Part shown: one piece after another, positions 17,136 to 26,844 of the stretch
How the letters are laid out: each line of letters starts with the position of its first letter
How positions within the stretch are numbered: the first letter of the stretch is position 1
NCBI GenBank assembly: GCA_016197225.1
Contig: JACPWC010000119.1
Coordinates: 1 to 64,000, forward strand
DNA from: Chloroflexota bacterium
Lineage (GTDB): Bacteria; Chloroflexota; Anaerolineae; Anaerolineales; VGOW01
DNA length: 64,000 nucleotides
Direction of reading: 5' to 3'
Program-made: the position numbers and the translations under genes
Notes under the pieces: model-generated
Database searches by the model: none
Told to the model about the DNA's origin: nothing
Seen by the model: only the letters and a program-made list of their open reading frames with translations

Positions 17136-17625
17136 CACGCTTCGCGTGACAGGATGACAAGATGACCGGATGACAGGATGACAGGATGAGTGTTATGGCG
17201 ACAAAGATAATGAATCACACTGAGTTGCAGGTTTACCAAAAGGCCTTTGCAACAGCGATGAAGATTTTTGAGTTGTCGAAAGCTTTTCCTAAAGAAGAAA
17301 CCTATTCGCTCACTGATCAGGTTCGCCGGTCATCTCGCTCGGTTTGCGCTAACTTGGCCGAAGCCTGGCGCAAGCGACGTTATGAAGCCGCTTTTATCAG
17401 CAAGCTTTCCGACTCGGAAGCCGAAGCGTCTGAAACTCAGGTGTGGTTGGAATTCGCGGTGGAATGCAAATATGTGAACCGAAACGATGCCGCCGAACTC
17501 TACAAGACCTATAATGAAATCATAAAAACTCTCGTCGGCATGATCAACCACGCCGACACTTGGGTAATCACAAAGAAGTGACCATCAGATCATCTTGTCA
17601 TCCCTTCATCTTGTCATCGTGTCAG
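17135..17625 (+). mobile_element. S23-bearing inverted-octamer element 2
   Basis: The left arm is six in-phase octamers (GTGACAGG, ATGACAAG, ATGACCGG, ATGACAGG, ATGACAGG, ATGAGTGT; 17146-17193), preceded by a small palindrome CACGCTTCGCGTG. The right arm is CATCTTGT, CATCCCTT, CATCTTGT, CATCGTGT (17591-17622), the inverse. One S23-type gene fills the loop. The right arm 17586-17625 is an exact inverted copy of 13878-13917. It lies between cimA and leuB, in the same orientation as the operon. Confidence 0.75.
17195..17581 (+). CDS. Four-helix-bundle protein, S23/IVS (Avd-like) family
   Basis: 128 residues from ATG 17195; an ATG at 17186 lies within the last left-arm octamer, and 17210 is a third choice. 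No ribosome binding site is visible for any. The core reads DQVRRSSRSVCANLAEAWRK, then LSDSEAEASETQVWLEFA. These match the S23 family pattern, with low identity to the copy at 10177-10536, so the two are separate lineages. The protein is basic and probably all-helical. No reverse transcriptase is nearby. Role unknown; the setting suggests association with the flanking repeat. Confidence 0.85.
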   Translation: MATKIMNHTELQVYQKAFATAMKIFELSKAFPKEETYSLTDQVRRSSRSVCANLAEAWRKRRYEAAFISKLSDSEAEASETQVWLEFAVECKYVNRNDAAELYKTYNEIIKTLVGMINHADTWVITKK

Positions 17626-17641
17626 GGAAGAAGAGGAATCC

Positions 17642-18697
17642 TTGAAAGCTAGTATCACCACCATCCCCGGCGACGGCATTGGCCCCGAAGTGGTGGCCGA
17701 GGCCGTGCGCGTGTTGGACATCATTGCTAACAAGTTCGGCCACGAGTTCGCTTACGGCGAACGGCTGATGGGCGGTTGCTCGATTGACAAACACGGCGTG
17801 GCGCTGACCGACGAGGCGCTGGCTGACTGCAAAGCGTCCGATGCGGTTCTGCTCGGCGCGGTGGGCGGCCCCAAGTGGGACGACCCGAACGCAAAGGTGC
17901 GTCCCGAGCAGGGTATTCTGGCTTTGCGAAAGGGACTCGGCGTTTTCGCCAACCTGCGCCCGGCCAGGCCGCACCCGGCCTTGTTCGATACGTCGCCGCT
18001 CAAACCCGAAAAGCTCAAGGGTGTGGATGTGCTCGTCATACGCGAGTTGACGGGCGGCCTGTACTTCGGCCACAAGGCGCGCGAACGAACCAACGGCCAC
18101 ACCCGCGCCATTGACACCCTCGAGTATCATGACTACGAAATCGAGCGCGTGATCAACCTGGCCTTCCGGCTGGCCGATGGCCGCCGCAAAAAAGTTTCTT
18201 CGGTGGACAAGGCCAATATTTTGGAGTCGAGCCGGCTGTGGCGGCAGATTGCGGCCGGCATCGCCGCTGAACACGCCGACATCACCTTTGAGAACGTGTT
18301 GGTGGACACGGCGGCCATGCGCCTCGTCAACGCCCCGGCCAGCTTCGACGTGCTCGTCACCGAAAATATGTTTGGCGACATTCTCACCGACGAGGCCTCG
18401 GTGCTGTGCGGCTCGATGGGCATGTTGCCCTCGGCCTCGCTGGGCGACGGCGGCCCCGGCCTCTACGAGCCGATTCACGGCTCGGCCCCGGACATTGCCG
18501 GAAAAGGGATCGCCAACCCGGTTGGCACGATTTTGAGCGTTGCCCTGTTACTGCGGCATTCGCTTCACCTGGAGAAAGAAGCCGCCACTGTTGAAGTTGC
18601 AGTGGACTCGGCCATCACCGACGGTTGCCGCACCGCCGATCTGGGTGGGAAGCTGACGACGAGGCAAATGGCGGACGAAGTCATCAGCCGATTGTAG
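17642..18697 (+). CDS. leuB: 3-isopropylmalate dehydrogenase
   Basis: 351 residues from a TTG start at 17642, preceded by AGAGGAA; no ATG or GTG near the natural N-terminus KASITTIPGDGIGPEV exists. Beta-decarboxylating dehydrogenase motifs: RPEQGILALRKGLG, RELTGGLYFGHKARE and DEASVLCGSMGMLPSASLG. It oxidises 3-isopropylmalate with NAD and probably also 3-methylmalate in the citramalate route. Confidence 0.95.
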   Translation: MKASITTIPGDGIGPEVVAEAVRVLDIIANKFGHEFAYGERLMGGCSIDKHGVALTDEALADCKASDAVLLGAVGGPKWDDPNAKVRPEQGILALRKGLGVFANLRPARPHPALFDTSPLKPEKLKGVDVLVIRELTGGLYFGHKARERTNGHTRAIDTLEYHDYEIERVINLAFRLADGRRKKVSSVDKANILESSRLWRQIAAGIAAEHADITFENVLVDTAAMRLVNAPASFDVLVTENMFGDILTDEASVLCGSMGMLPSASLGDGGPGLYEPIHGSAPDIAGKGIANPVGTILSVALLLRHSLHLEKEAATVEVAVDSAITDGCRTADLGGKLTTRQMADEVISRL

Positions 18698-18757
18698 ATT
18701 TTAGATTTCGGATTTTGGATTTCCCAAATCTAAAATCTAAAATCCAAAATCCAAAAT
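18698..18757. repeat. Inverted heptamer hairpin (word AAAATCY)
   Basis: The left arm has AGATTTT, AGATTTC, GGATTTTGG. The right arm has CTAAAAT twice and CCAAAAT twice. It ends at the ilvE ribosome binding site. The same heptamer is well known among cyanobacterial STRR repeats. Confidence 0.8.
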
Positions 18758-18768
18758 GGAGAGAACTT

Positions 18769-19728
18769 ATGGGCATGGAATCAAAATTCGTCTGGATGGA
18801 CGGCGAGTTGGTGGAATACGAAAAGGCGACTCTGCACTTTCTCACACCCGCTCTGCATTACGGCATCGGCGTGTTTGAGGGCATTCGCTCTTACGCCACC
18901 GACGACGGCCCGGCGGTGTTCCGCCTCAAGGAGCACGCCGAGCGGCTGGTGAACTCGGCCAAAATACTTGGCTTCCGCGATTTGCCCTACACGGCGGAAG
19001 AGATCGCCGAAGCGATTAAGCTCACGGTGGCGGCCAATGGCTTTGCCGAGTGCTACATTCGCCCGCTCATCTATCTCACCGGCGGCGGCTGGAACTTGAA
19101 CATTGACGGAGGCAAGGCGGCGGTAGGCATCGCCGTGTGGGAGTGGAACCAGTATCTTGGCCCCGAAGCGCTGGAGAAAGGCATTCGCGCCAACATCGCC
19201 TCGTTCACCCGTCACCACCCGAACGTGATGATGACGAAAGCCAAAGTGACCGGCAACTACGCCAACAGCGTGCTGGCTCGCACCGAGTCGGTGCGCCTCG
19301 GCTTCGACGAAGCCATCATGCTCGACCCGCAGGGCTACGTGGCTGAATGCACCGGCGAGAATTTGTTCATGGTGAAAGGCGGCAAGGTTTACGCGCCCAG
19401 CCTGGCCCCGCAACTCGAAGGCATTACCCGCGACTCGCTCATCACCCTGGCCGGAGATTTGGGCTACGAGGTGATCGAATGCCTCGTCTCGCGCGATCAA
19501 CTCTACGTCGCCGACGAGGTGTTTGTGTGCGGCACAGCGGCAGAGTGCATTGCCCTGTGCGAGATTGACTTTCGCACCATCGGCGCCGGCAAAATGGGGC
19601 CGATCACCCGGGCCATCCAGCAGGCCTTCCATGCCGTCATTCACGGCAAGCACCCGCGCTCGAAGGAGTGGCTGGCTTACGTGAATACAACCGCAACGGT
19701 TCCGGTGCGAGAGACGGCGTCGGCGTAA
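18769..19728 (+). CDS. ilvE: Branched-chain amino acid aminotransferase
   Basis: 319 residues from ATG 18769 with GGAGAG six bases upstream; a longer in-frame start would only add repeat-derived residues. Fold type IV PLP enzyme: HYGIGVFEGIRSY, KAKVTGNYANSVLA (with the PLP lysine), GYVAECTGENLFMVKGG, EGITRDSLITLA, and FVCGTAAECIAL. It performs the last transamination for Leu, Ile and Val. Confidence 0.95.
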   Translation: MGMESKFVWMDGELVEYEKATLHFLTPALHYGIGVFEGIRSYATDDGPAVFRLKEHAERLVNSAKILGFRDLPYTAEEIAEAIKLTVAANGFAECYIRPLIYLTGGGWNLNIDGGKAAVGIAVWEWNQYLGPEALEKGIRANIASFTRHHPNVMMTKAKVTGNYANSVLARTESVRLGFDEAIMLDPQGYVAECTGENLFMVKGGKVYAPSLAPQLEGITRDSLITLAGDLGYEVIECLVSRDQLYVADEVFVCGTAAECIALCEIDFRTIGAGKMGPITRAIQQAFHAVIHGKHPRSKEWLAYVNTTATVPVRETASA

Positions 19729-19729
19729 A

Positions 19730-19801
19730 ATAAGGAAATGAGGGAAATCAAGGAAAGGAAGGAATTTCCTTCTTCCCCGCGTTTCCCTGAGTTTCCAGCA
19801 T
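19730..19801. repeat. Inverted hairpin (GAAATGAGG / CCTTTCC words)
   Basis: The left arm is AAGGAAATGAGGGAAATCAAGG-like words; the right arm is TTTCCTT, CCCCGCG, TTTCCCT, GAGTTTCC. It fills the ilvE-pheA gap and ends three bases before the pheA ATG. Confidence 0.7.
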
Positions 19802-19803
19802 TC

Positions 19804-20631
19804 ATGCGAGTTGCGTTTCAGGGCGAGCGCGGCGCTTACTCGGAGGCCGCCGCGATTGCGTATTTTGGCGAGAGCATTCAGCCGGTTCCCTGCCCCTCGT
19901 TCGACGAGGTGTTCGAGGGCGTGGAGTCGGGCGCAGTGGAGCGCGGCGCGATCCCCATTGAAAATTCGCTGGCCGGGAGCATTCACCGCAACTACGATTT
20001 GCTTCTGCGGCACAACCTGCACATCGTCGGCGAAAAAATCTTCCGGGTCAAGCACTGCCTCATCGCTCACCCCGGCGTGGCCCTGGCCGATGTGAAGCAG
20101 GTCTGGTCGCACCCGCAGGCCCTGGCCCAGTGTGAGCACTTCGTCAAACGACTCGGCGCAACCATCGAAGCAACTTACGACACCGCCGGGTCGGTGAAAC
20201 TGCTCAAAGAGGCCGGGCGGCGGGATGTGGCCGCCATTGCCTCGCGGCGGGCCGCCGAAGTGTATGAAATGCAGATTCTGGAAGAGGGCGTTGAAGATGA
20301 CGCCGCCAACTTCACCCGCTTCCTCGTCCTCAGCCGCCAGCCCGAACCGACTGACCTCCCCAGCAAAACGTCAATCGTCTTTAGTTTGCGCAACACGCCC
20401 GGCGCGTTGTTCAAAGCCCTGAGTGTCTTTGCCCTGCGCGACCTTGATCTGACCAAGATCGAGTCGCGGCCCATCCCCGGCAAGACGTGGGAGTACTCGT
20501 TCTATCTCGATTTCGCCGGCAACACCGCCGAGCCGGTGACCGCGCGCGCGCTCGATCACTTGCAGGAGATTGCGACGACGATGAGGGTGTTGGGGTCGTA
20601 TCCGAGGGATTTGAGCAACACTCAAACATAG
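19804..20631 (+). CDS. pheA: Prephenate dehydratase
   Basis: 275 residues from ATG 19804; the upstream in-frame ATG 19738 lies in the repeat. Periplasmic-binding-like catalytic part: FQGERGAYSEAAAI, PIENSLAGSIHRNYDLL and the catalytic NFTRFLVLSR. The C-terminal ACT domain (residues ~185-270) has GALFKALSVFALRDLDLTKIESRP for phenylalanine feedback. It makes phenylpyruvate, which IlvE or another transaminase can convert. No chorismate mutase domain is present. Confidence 0.94.
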   Translation: MRVAFQGERGAYSEAAAIAYFGESIQPVPCPSFDEVFEGVESGAVERGAIPIENSLAGSIHRNYDLLLRHNLHIVGEKIFRVKHCLIAHPGVALADVKQVWSHPQALAQCEHFVKRLGATIEATYDTAGSVKLLKEAGRRDVAAIASRRAAEVYEMQILEEGVEDDAANFTRFLVLSRQPEPTDLPSKTSIVFSLRNTPGALFKALSVFALRDLDLTKIESRPIPGKTWEYSFYLDFAGNTAEPVTARALDHLQEIATTMRVLGSYPRDLSNTQT

Positions 20632-20652
20632 GGGCGACTCACTGAGTCGCCC
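20632..20652 (+). repeat. Perfect palindrome after pheA
   Basis: GGGCGACTCA (20632-20641) and TGAGTCGCCC (20643-20652) are exact inverses with one base between, starting at the pheA stop codon. There is no T-run, so it is a hairpin or 3' end stabiliser rather than a proven terminator. The rest of 20653-20797 shows no gene. Confidence 0.6.
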
Positions 20653-20797
20653 TGTATCCACAGCCCGTTCCAAAAGCCGCTCTTCGTGGCCGCCGCCTTC
20701 AGACATCACGACCTGGCACAATGGGCAGTGTCACGTGACATTGTCACGAGTCGAAGTAGGGAATAGTCAAAAAATCTCTACTTGTGAGCGCAACTTA

Positions 20798-20825
20798 TTG
20801 ACTCTTAGTGCCTTGTGCTTAATAT
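20798..20825 (+). promoter_or_regulatory. Candidate promoter, possibly leaderless
   Basis: TTGACT at 20798-20803 and TAATAT at 20820-20825 are 16 bases apart. The predicted transcription start (about 20832) nearly coincides with the GTG at 20833, and there is no ribosome binding site. A leaderless mRNA is an inference. Confidence 0.45.
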
Positions 20826-20832
20826 ATGAATT

Positions 20833-23800
20833 GTGACTTTTGTCTCAATTCGGACTAAGGAACTCGCATTACGCCCTCGCATTCGCCGTCAGGGTCTGCG
20901 TCAATTCACACTGCTCGGCGTCATTGCTCTGAGTCTGGCGGCTTTGCTGTTTCCCGGCGGAAGGCCAGTTGAAGCTGCCATCAATAACTTCACGCCTGTT
21001 TCTGGAACTGACACAACAAGTGGCGCGACCCAGCCCCTGACTGCCGCCGACATTTCCAATCTGAGTTCTAGTAACGATGTTCGTCAGGTTAGCGACGGAA
21101 ACTGGCCGATGAATGGGGCTTATGACAAGAATGTTTATATCGAATATGCGTTCAATCCGGGCATTCCCCTCGGGCAAATAGTCTCCAGCGTCATTATCAC
21201 CCATGAGTTTCGGCGCTCTGCAGTTCTCACCGCCGCCAAGCTGGAGGTGTACGAAGCCGATGCTAACACATGGCATGACGAGCCCCTCACTTTGCCGGGC
21301 GCGGCCAATACTGATCTCTCTCAAAGCATAGATGTTTCCGCTTATATCAACTCAGTTGCAGATGTTAATGGCTTGAAGATCCGTTTTCTGGCCTATCGCT
21401 CGACTGTGGTAGCGGCTATCACCACCAGCCACGATTTCCTTCAGGCGCAAGTAACTTACAACCCGCCAACGGATACGCCGACTCCTACCGACGTTGCGAC
21501 CGACACTCCAACCCCAACCGACATACCTCTCATCACCGACACGCCTTCAAACACGCCGCCGCCTACCGACACGGCTACCCAGACTCCGACTGAAACCCCA
21601 ACGCTGACGCCCAGCGCCACGTTTACAGCCTCAGATACGCCCACGCCGTCTGACACCCCGACCCCAACCGCCACTTTTACTGATACGCCTACGCCGCTTC
21701 CGCCCGGCTCGGTAGTGATCAACGAAGTGGCTTGGATGGGAACGAACGCAGACGCAAACGATGAATGGCTGGAACTCTATAACAACACTGGTGACAATAT
21801 TGATCTCGCGGGTTGGACAATTTCCATTGGCGCTGGCGGGCCAATTGCTTTGACTGGCGCTGTCCCGGCTAACGGATTCTATTTGCTTGAGCGAACTGAT
21901 CAGACGACTATCAGCGATACCACTGCTGATCTCATTTACACCGGCGCACTGGTGAATGGCGGCAGCACAATTACTCTGCGCGATCCATTTTCTAACGTAA
22001 TTGACGCCGCGAACGGCGATGGCGGCCCCTGGCCGGCAGGTGATGCGGCCTTGCGCGCCTCGATGGAGCGCATCAATCCCGCAATGCCGGACACGGATAG
22101 TAACTGGACAACCAATGATGGCATCACAGTCAATGGCTTGGATGCAAACAGTAACCCTGTTCGCGGCACACCGAAACAGCCTAACTCGCCTCTCTTCCCT
22201 ACAGCCACTCCAACCGAAACATGGACTCCCACGCCGACCGACACACCGACACCTTCAGAGACGCCGACGATTGCGCCGACCGACACACCCTCTGAAACAC
22301 CTTCGCCGACTGCCACCTTTATTGATACATTGACGCCGACGACCACAGCAGTTCCACCATCGCCCGGTGACATCGTAATCAATGAAGTGATGTGGATGGG
22401 CACAAACGCTAACGCAAATGATGAATGGATCGAGCTTTACAACACAACTGCCAACTCAATTGATCTCGCCGGCTGGTCCATTGCCATTGATGCGGGTGCG
22501 CCAATTGTCTTGACAGGCACAATCTCCGCTAATAGCTTTTATCTGCTTGAACGCACTGACGACACGACCGTTAGCGATATCACCGCCGACCTTGTTTACA
22601 CAGGCGCGCTTGCCAACGGCGGCGGCGCCCTCACCCTGCGCGATCCATCCTCTAACCTGATTGACACCGCTAACGGCGACGGCGGCCTTTGGCCCGCAGG
22701 CGACGCCGCCTTGCGCGCCTCAATGGAACGCATAAACGCCGGCCTGCCCGACACCGACGGCAACTGGGCCACCAATGACGGCGTCATCGTCAACGGCTTT
22801 GATGCGAACGGCGGCCCCATTCGTGGCACACCCCGGCAGCCCAACTCAACGCTTTTCCCGACCGCCACTCCAACCGCGACGTTGATCCCGACTGACACAC
22901 TTACGCCTACCACCACCAACACCCCTGCTCCGCAGTTCGTGATCATCAACGAAGCGGTCGTTGACCCACAGCAGGACTGGAGCGGGTCGGGGTTTGCTTT
23001 ACTTCCTGGAGCAGGCGCCGTGACCGCTGTTGACGAGTGGATTGAGCTTTACAATGCCGGCCCGGCCTCCATCAACCTGCTGGCCGGAGCGGGCTGGACG
23101 CTGGCGATGAATGACGGCCTGACCGCCGCCACCCTCAACTTCAGTGCGCCCGGCGCGTCAGTATTTGTCTTTAGCAGCGGCGGTTCGCTCGCCAACTTCC
23201 AGCCTGGCGAGTATCTTGTCATCGGCAACCCGCCGGGAGACATGAATTTGAACATCTACCTGGCGCTGAACAATGAAGTTGGCGTGAAGATAGACGATGT
23301 GGAAATAGGCAACACCGACTTTGAAGGCGACGGGATTGCGAACAATGCCCCCGGCGGCAACGCAACGGGTATCGCTGACGAAGCGGTTGCTCGCGCGCCG
23401 AATGCCGTTGATACTAATAACGCCGCCGCCGACTTCACCAAACAGCAGGCGACGATTGGCGGGACGAACAACCTGCCGCCTACCGCCACCCCAACCTCAA
23501 CCGACACAGCCACTGACACTCCAACCCCGACAGCCACTCTCACTCCCAGCCCCACGCCCACCGCTTTTCCGGCATTGAGCGTGGTCATCAACGAAGTGGC
23601 CTGGATGGGCACAGGAGCCAGCGCCAACGATGAGTGGGTTGAACTTCGCAATAACACCGCCGCGCCGATTGACCTCGCCGGTTGGACACTGATCATTGAC
23701 GACGGCATTCCACCCGATGACACCGCCATCGCCTTGAGCGGCGTCATCCCGGCGGGCGGCTTCTTTCTGCTGGAGCGCACCGACGACTCGACGGTGAGCG

Positions 23801-26745
23801 ACATCCCCGCCGACTTGATTTACACCGGCGGTCTGGCCGACGCCGGACGCTTGCTAACCTTGCGCGACCCAACGCTGGCCGTCATTGACACGGCCAACGG
23901 CGACGGCGGCGCGTGGCCCGCCGGTGACGCCGCCCTCAACGCCTCGATGGAGCGCGTGAATGCAAACGCGCTCGACGGCGACGCCAACTGGACAACAAAC
24001 TTCGGCCATGTGATCAACGGTCTCGACGCCAACGGCAACCCGATTCGCGGCACGCCCAAACAGCCGAACTCAGCCCTCGTGCCAACGCCGACCTTCACCC
24101 CGACAGAGACGGCCACACCCTCGTTCACGCCCACGAACACGCTAACGCCGACCAACACGCCTCTCGTCTCCAACACGCCCACACCTATCCCGGTCATTTT
24201 GATCAACGAAGTCGTGGCTGACCCGCAACAGGACTGGAACGACAACACCGGCGGCGATGGCATTGCCTTCAACAGCACGCCGGGAGACGGCTCAATCACC
24301 GACACCGACGAATGGGTTGAGCTTTACAACGCCGGAACGACCGCCGTGAACTTGCAGGCCGGCGCCGGCTGGACTCTGGCGATGACCGACTCGGCGACGG
24401 CCACGATCAACTTCCTCGACCCCGGTTCAGCCGTCTTTGTTTTCAGTAACGGCGGCTCGCTCGCCAACTTCCAGCCGGGCGAGTATCTCGTCATCGGCAA
24501 CCCGCCGGATGCGATGAACAACGACGTTTATCTTGTGTTGAAGAGTCCTGATGGAACGACGGTGGACGACGTTGAGATTGGCGACAACCCTGAAAATGAC
24601 ACGACGAGCGAAGGCGCGCCCGACGGCGGCGCGAGCGACGCCAACGCGACCGGACTCAACGATGAAGCCGTCGCCCGCGCCCCGAACGCGATGGACTCGA
24701 ACAACGATGTAGCCGACTTTGAGAAACAGGCGGCCACCATCGGCTCGGCCAATCACCCGCCCTCGCCGCCCACCGCCACCTTCACTCCCTCGCCGACCCG
24801 GACGCCCAGCCCGACCCGCACACCCACCCTCGCCCCAACTGCCTCCTCGACAACCGCGCCCTCGACCGGCCCGCATCGAGTCCTCATCAACGAAGTTGTC
24901 ACCGACCCGCAACAGGACTGGAGCGACAACACCGGCGGCGATGGCATTGCCTTCAACAGCACGCCGGGAGACGGCTCAATCACCGACACCGACGAGTGGA
25001 TCGAACTTTACAACGCTGGCTCGACGGCAATCAACTTGCTTGAAGGCTCAGGCTGGACGCTGGCAATGACCGACTCGTCGCCGGAGACGCTCAACTTCAA
25101 CGCGCCCGGCACGACCCTCTTTGTCTTCAGCAGTGGCGGCTCGCTCACCAATTTTCAGCCGGGCGAGTACCTGGTTGTTGGCAATGCGCCGGGGGCGATG
25201 AACAACGACGTGCATCTGGCGCTGATGAATGCGCTTGGCGCGATCGTTGACGACGTTGAGATCGGCGACAACCCTGAGAACGATGCAACGGGCGACGGTG
25301 CGCCCGACGGCGGCACGAGCGACGGCAACGCCGGTAGTCTTGATGACGAATCCATCGCCCGCGCCCCGGATGCCGTAGACACCGATGACGATGCCGCCGA
25401 CTTTGAAAAACAGGCGGTCACCATCGGGGCGGCCAATCACCCACCGTCACCCATTGCCGCGACGGCCACCCCGGCCTCACGGGCAAAGATTGCGCCCACC
25501 TCCACAATCATTCCCGTAGCTTATTTCGCCCGCGCTGTTGTCGTCAACGAAGTGATGTGGGGCGGGTCAAAGGCTAACGCTAACGACGAATGGATCGAAC
25601 TGCTCAACACAACAGATGCGCCGATTGACTTGACGGCTTGGACGTTGCTTATCGGTGACAAAGAGATCGCCTTGAGCGGCGACATTTCGGCGGGCGGCTT
25701 CTTCCTGCTGGAGCGCACCGACGACTCGACCGTGAGCGACATCCCCGCCGACTTGATTTACACCGGCTCGTTGAGCAACGATGGGCTGGCGATTATCTTG
25801 CGCGATCCGTCTGGTCTGGTGATTGACACGGCTAACGGGGCCGGCGGCGCGTGGCCGGCGGGCGACTCATCTCTGCGCGCTTCGATGGAACGGTTGAGCG
25901 CCACGCCTGACTCGGACAACAACTGGGCGACGAACGACGGCCTGACCATCAACGGCCACGACGCCGACGGCAACCCGCTCCGGGCCACGCCCAAACAACC
26001 CAACTCGGCCCGCGCCAGCGCAACCGCGCCGACGGCAACTCCCAGCGCAACCTTTGCGCCAACGCCCACACCCGCCTCTTCTGTCGTCGAAGCCACGCCG
26101 ACGGCAAACGTGTTGTTCCCGGTTGTTGAAGAGGGCGGCAATTCAAATGTGATTACCGGATCGTTCATCACCTTTGTCGGGCGCGTGACCGGGCCGGCGC
26201 CGCTGTTCGGTAGCCGGGTGATTTACGCGCAGGATGAATCGGGCCGGGGGCTGGCGATCTTCTTGCGTAGCGGCTCATGGCCGAGGATGCTGGTCGGGCA
26301 GGCTATCAAAGCCGGCGGTTATCTGTGGACGCGCAACGGCGAACGCACCCTGCTGGTGAAAGACGCCGGGCAGGTCTCGCTGGGCAAGATCGGTTCTGCG
26401 CCGGAGCCGGTGCTGGCGCGCACCGGCGAAGTTGGCGAAAGCTTTGAAGGCAGGCTGGTGACGGTGACGGGGAAAGTGATTGAGGTGGCCTCCAACGCAT
26501 TTTGGATTGACGATGGCTCCGGCCCGGCTCGCGTCTTCTTTGTCAGCGCCACCGGCCTCAAGCGCCCCGACGCCCGGCCCGGCCAGGTTTGGTCGGCAAC
26601 CGGCGTTGTGGACGAGTTCACCCACCGCCTCTCAAACGCCGAAGGCCACCGGGTGCTGATCCGGTTTGCCAGCGACGTTTTTCAAATGGCCGATGAAGAC
26701 GCCATCATCGGCTTCCCTGCAAAAGACGCTCTCCCGGCGGAATAG
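20833..26745 (+). CDS. Giant secreted protein with seven lamin-tail domains
   Basis: 1970 residues. N-terminal basic stretch, hydrophobic core (FTLLGVIALSLAALLF) and cleavage-like PVEAAI form a signal peptide. A beta-rich domain lies at ~50-215. Seven lamin-tail (LTD) repeats begin near residues 293, 512, 702, 915, 1121, 1349 and 1568. Two subtypes alternate: A (INEVAWMGT..ANDEW; 1, 2, 4, 7) and B (INEVV.DPQQDW; 3, 5, 6). Thr/Pro/Ser linkers (TDTPTPT type) join them and could be O-glycosylated. Residues ~1771-1960 look like OB-fold modules (VTGKVIEV...WIDDGSGPARVF). It is probably an extracellular adhesin or envelope-associated protein. No sortase motif or C-terminal anchor is seen. Confidence 0.85.
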   Translation: MTFVSIRTKELALRPRIRRQGLRQFTLLGVIALSLAALLFPGGRPVEAAINNFTPVSGTDTTSGATQPLTAADISNLSSSNDVRQVSDGNWPMNGAYDKNVYIEYAFNPGIPLGQIVSSVIITHEFRRSAVLTAAKLEVYEADANTWHDEPLTLPGAANTDLSQSIDVSAYINSVADVNGLKIRFLAYRSTVVAAITTSHDFLQAQVTYNPPTDTPTPTDVATDTPTPTDIPLITDTPSNTPPPTDTATQTPTETPTLTPSATFTASDTPTPSDTPTPTATFTDTPTPLPPGSVVINEVAWMGTNADANDEWLELYNNTGDNIDLAGWTISIGAGGPIALTGAVPANGFYLLERTDQTTISDTTADLIYTGALVNGGSTITLRDPFSNVIDAANGDGGPWPAGDAALRASMERINPAMPDTDSNWTTNDGITVNGLDANSNPVRGTPKQPNSPLFPTATPTETWTPTPTDTPTPSETPTIAPTDTPSETPSPTATFIDTLTPTTTAVPPSPGDIVINEVMWMGTNANANDEWIELYNTTANSIDLAGWSIAIDAGAPIVLTGTISANSFYLLERTDDTTVSDITADLVYTGALANGGGALTLRDPSSNLIDTANGDGGLWPAGDAALRASMERINAGLPDTDGNWATNDGVIVNGFDANGGPIRGTPRQPNSTLFPTATPTATLIPTDTLTPTTTNTPAPQFVIINEAVVDPQQDWSGSGFALLPGAGAVTAVDEWIELYNAGPASINLLAGAGWTLAMNDGLTAATLNFSAPGASVFVFSSGGSLANFQPGEYLVIGNPPGDMNLNIYLALNNEVGVKIDDVEIGNTDFEGDGIANNAPGGNATGIADEAVARAPNAVDTNNAAADFTKQQATIGGTNNLPPTATPTSTDTATDTPTPTATLTPSPTPTAFPALSVVINEVAWMGTGASANDEWVELRNNTAAPIDLAGWTLIIDDGIPPDDTAIALSGVIPAGGFFLLERTDDSTVSDIPADLIYTGGLADAGRLLTLRDPTLAVIDTANGDGGAWPAGDAALNASMERVNANALDGDANWTTNFGHVINGLDANGNPIRGTPKQPNSALVPTPTFTPTETATPSFTPTNTLTPTNTPLVSNTPTPIPVILINEVVADPQQDWNDNTGGDGIAFNSTPGDGSITDTDEWVELYNAGTTAVNLQAGAGWTLAMTDSATATINFLDPGSAVFVFSNGGSLANFQPGEYLVIGNPPDAMNNDVYLVLKSPDGTTVDDVEIGDNPENDTTSEGAPDGGASDANATGLNDEAVARAPNAMDSNNDVADFEKQAATIGSANHPPSPPTATFTPSPTRTPSPTRTPTLAPTASSTTAPSTGPHRVLINEVVTDPQQDWSDNTGGDGIAFNSTPGDGSITDTDEWIELYNAGSTAINLLEGSGWTLAMTDSSPETLNFNAPGTTLFVFSSGGSLTNFQPGEYLVVGNAPGAMNNDVHLALMNALGAIVDDVEIGDNPENDATGDGAPDGGTSDGNAGSLDDESIARAPDAVDTDDDAADFEKQAVTIGAANHPPSPIAATATPASRAKIAPTSTIIPVAYFARAVVVNEVMWGGSKANANDEWIELLNTTDAPIDLTAWTLLIGDKEIALSGDISAGGFFLLERTDDSTVSDIPADLIYTGSLSNDGLAIILRDPSGLVIDTANGAGGAWPAGDSSLRASMERLSATPDSDNNWATNDGLTINGHDADGNPLRATPKQPNSARASATAPTATPSATFAPTPTPASSVVEATPTANVLFPVVEEGGNSNVITGSFITFVGRVTGPAPLFGSRVIYAQDESGRGLAIFLRSGSWPRMLVGQAIKAGGYLWTRNGERTLLVKDAGQVSLGKIGSAPEPVLARTGEVGESFEGRLVTVTGKVIEVASNAFWIDDGSGPARVFFVSATGLKRPDARPGQVWSATGVVDEFTHRLSNAEGHRVLIRFASDVFQMADEDAIIGFPAKDALPAE

Positions 26746-26844
26746 CCCCGGTGAGGCCGCCTCGTGCGCACCATTGCAATATTAATGATGTGCTGGCCGT
26801 GAGAAGTAGTACAATGCTCTAAAAATAAACGGCTGGAGGTGTTT

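Noticed and set aside
15552-17138. A 528-residue minus-strand frame
   Set aside because: Shadow of cimA. Same reason: GC bias, no motifs.
21476-21710. Tandem DNA repeat or CRISPR in the Thr/Pro-coding region
   Set aside because: The periodicity follows the TDTPTPT protein linker and the codons vary; it is coding low complexity.
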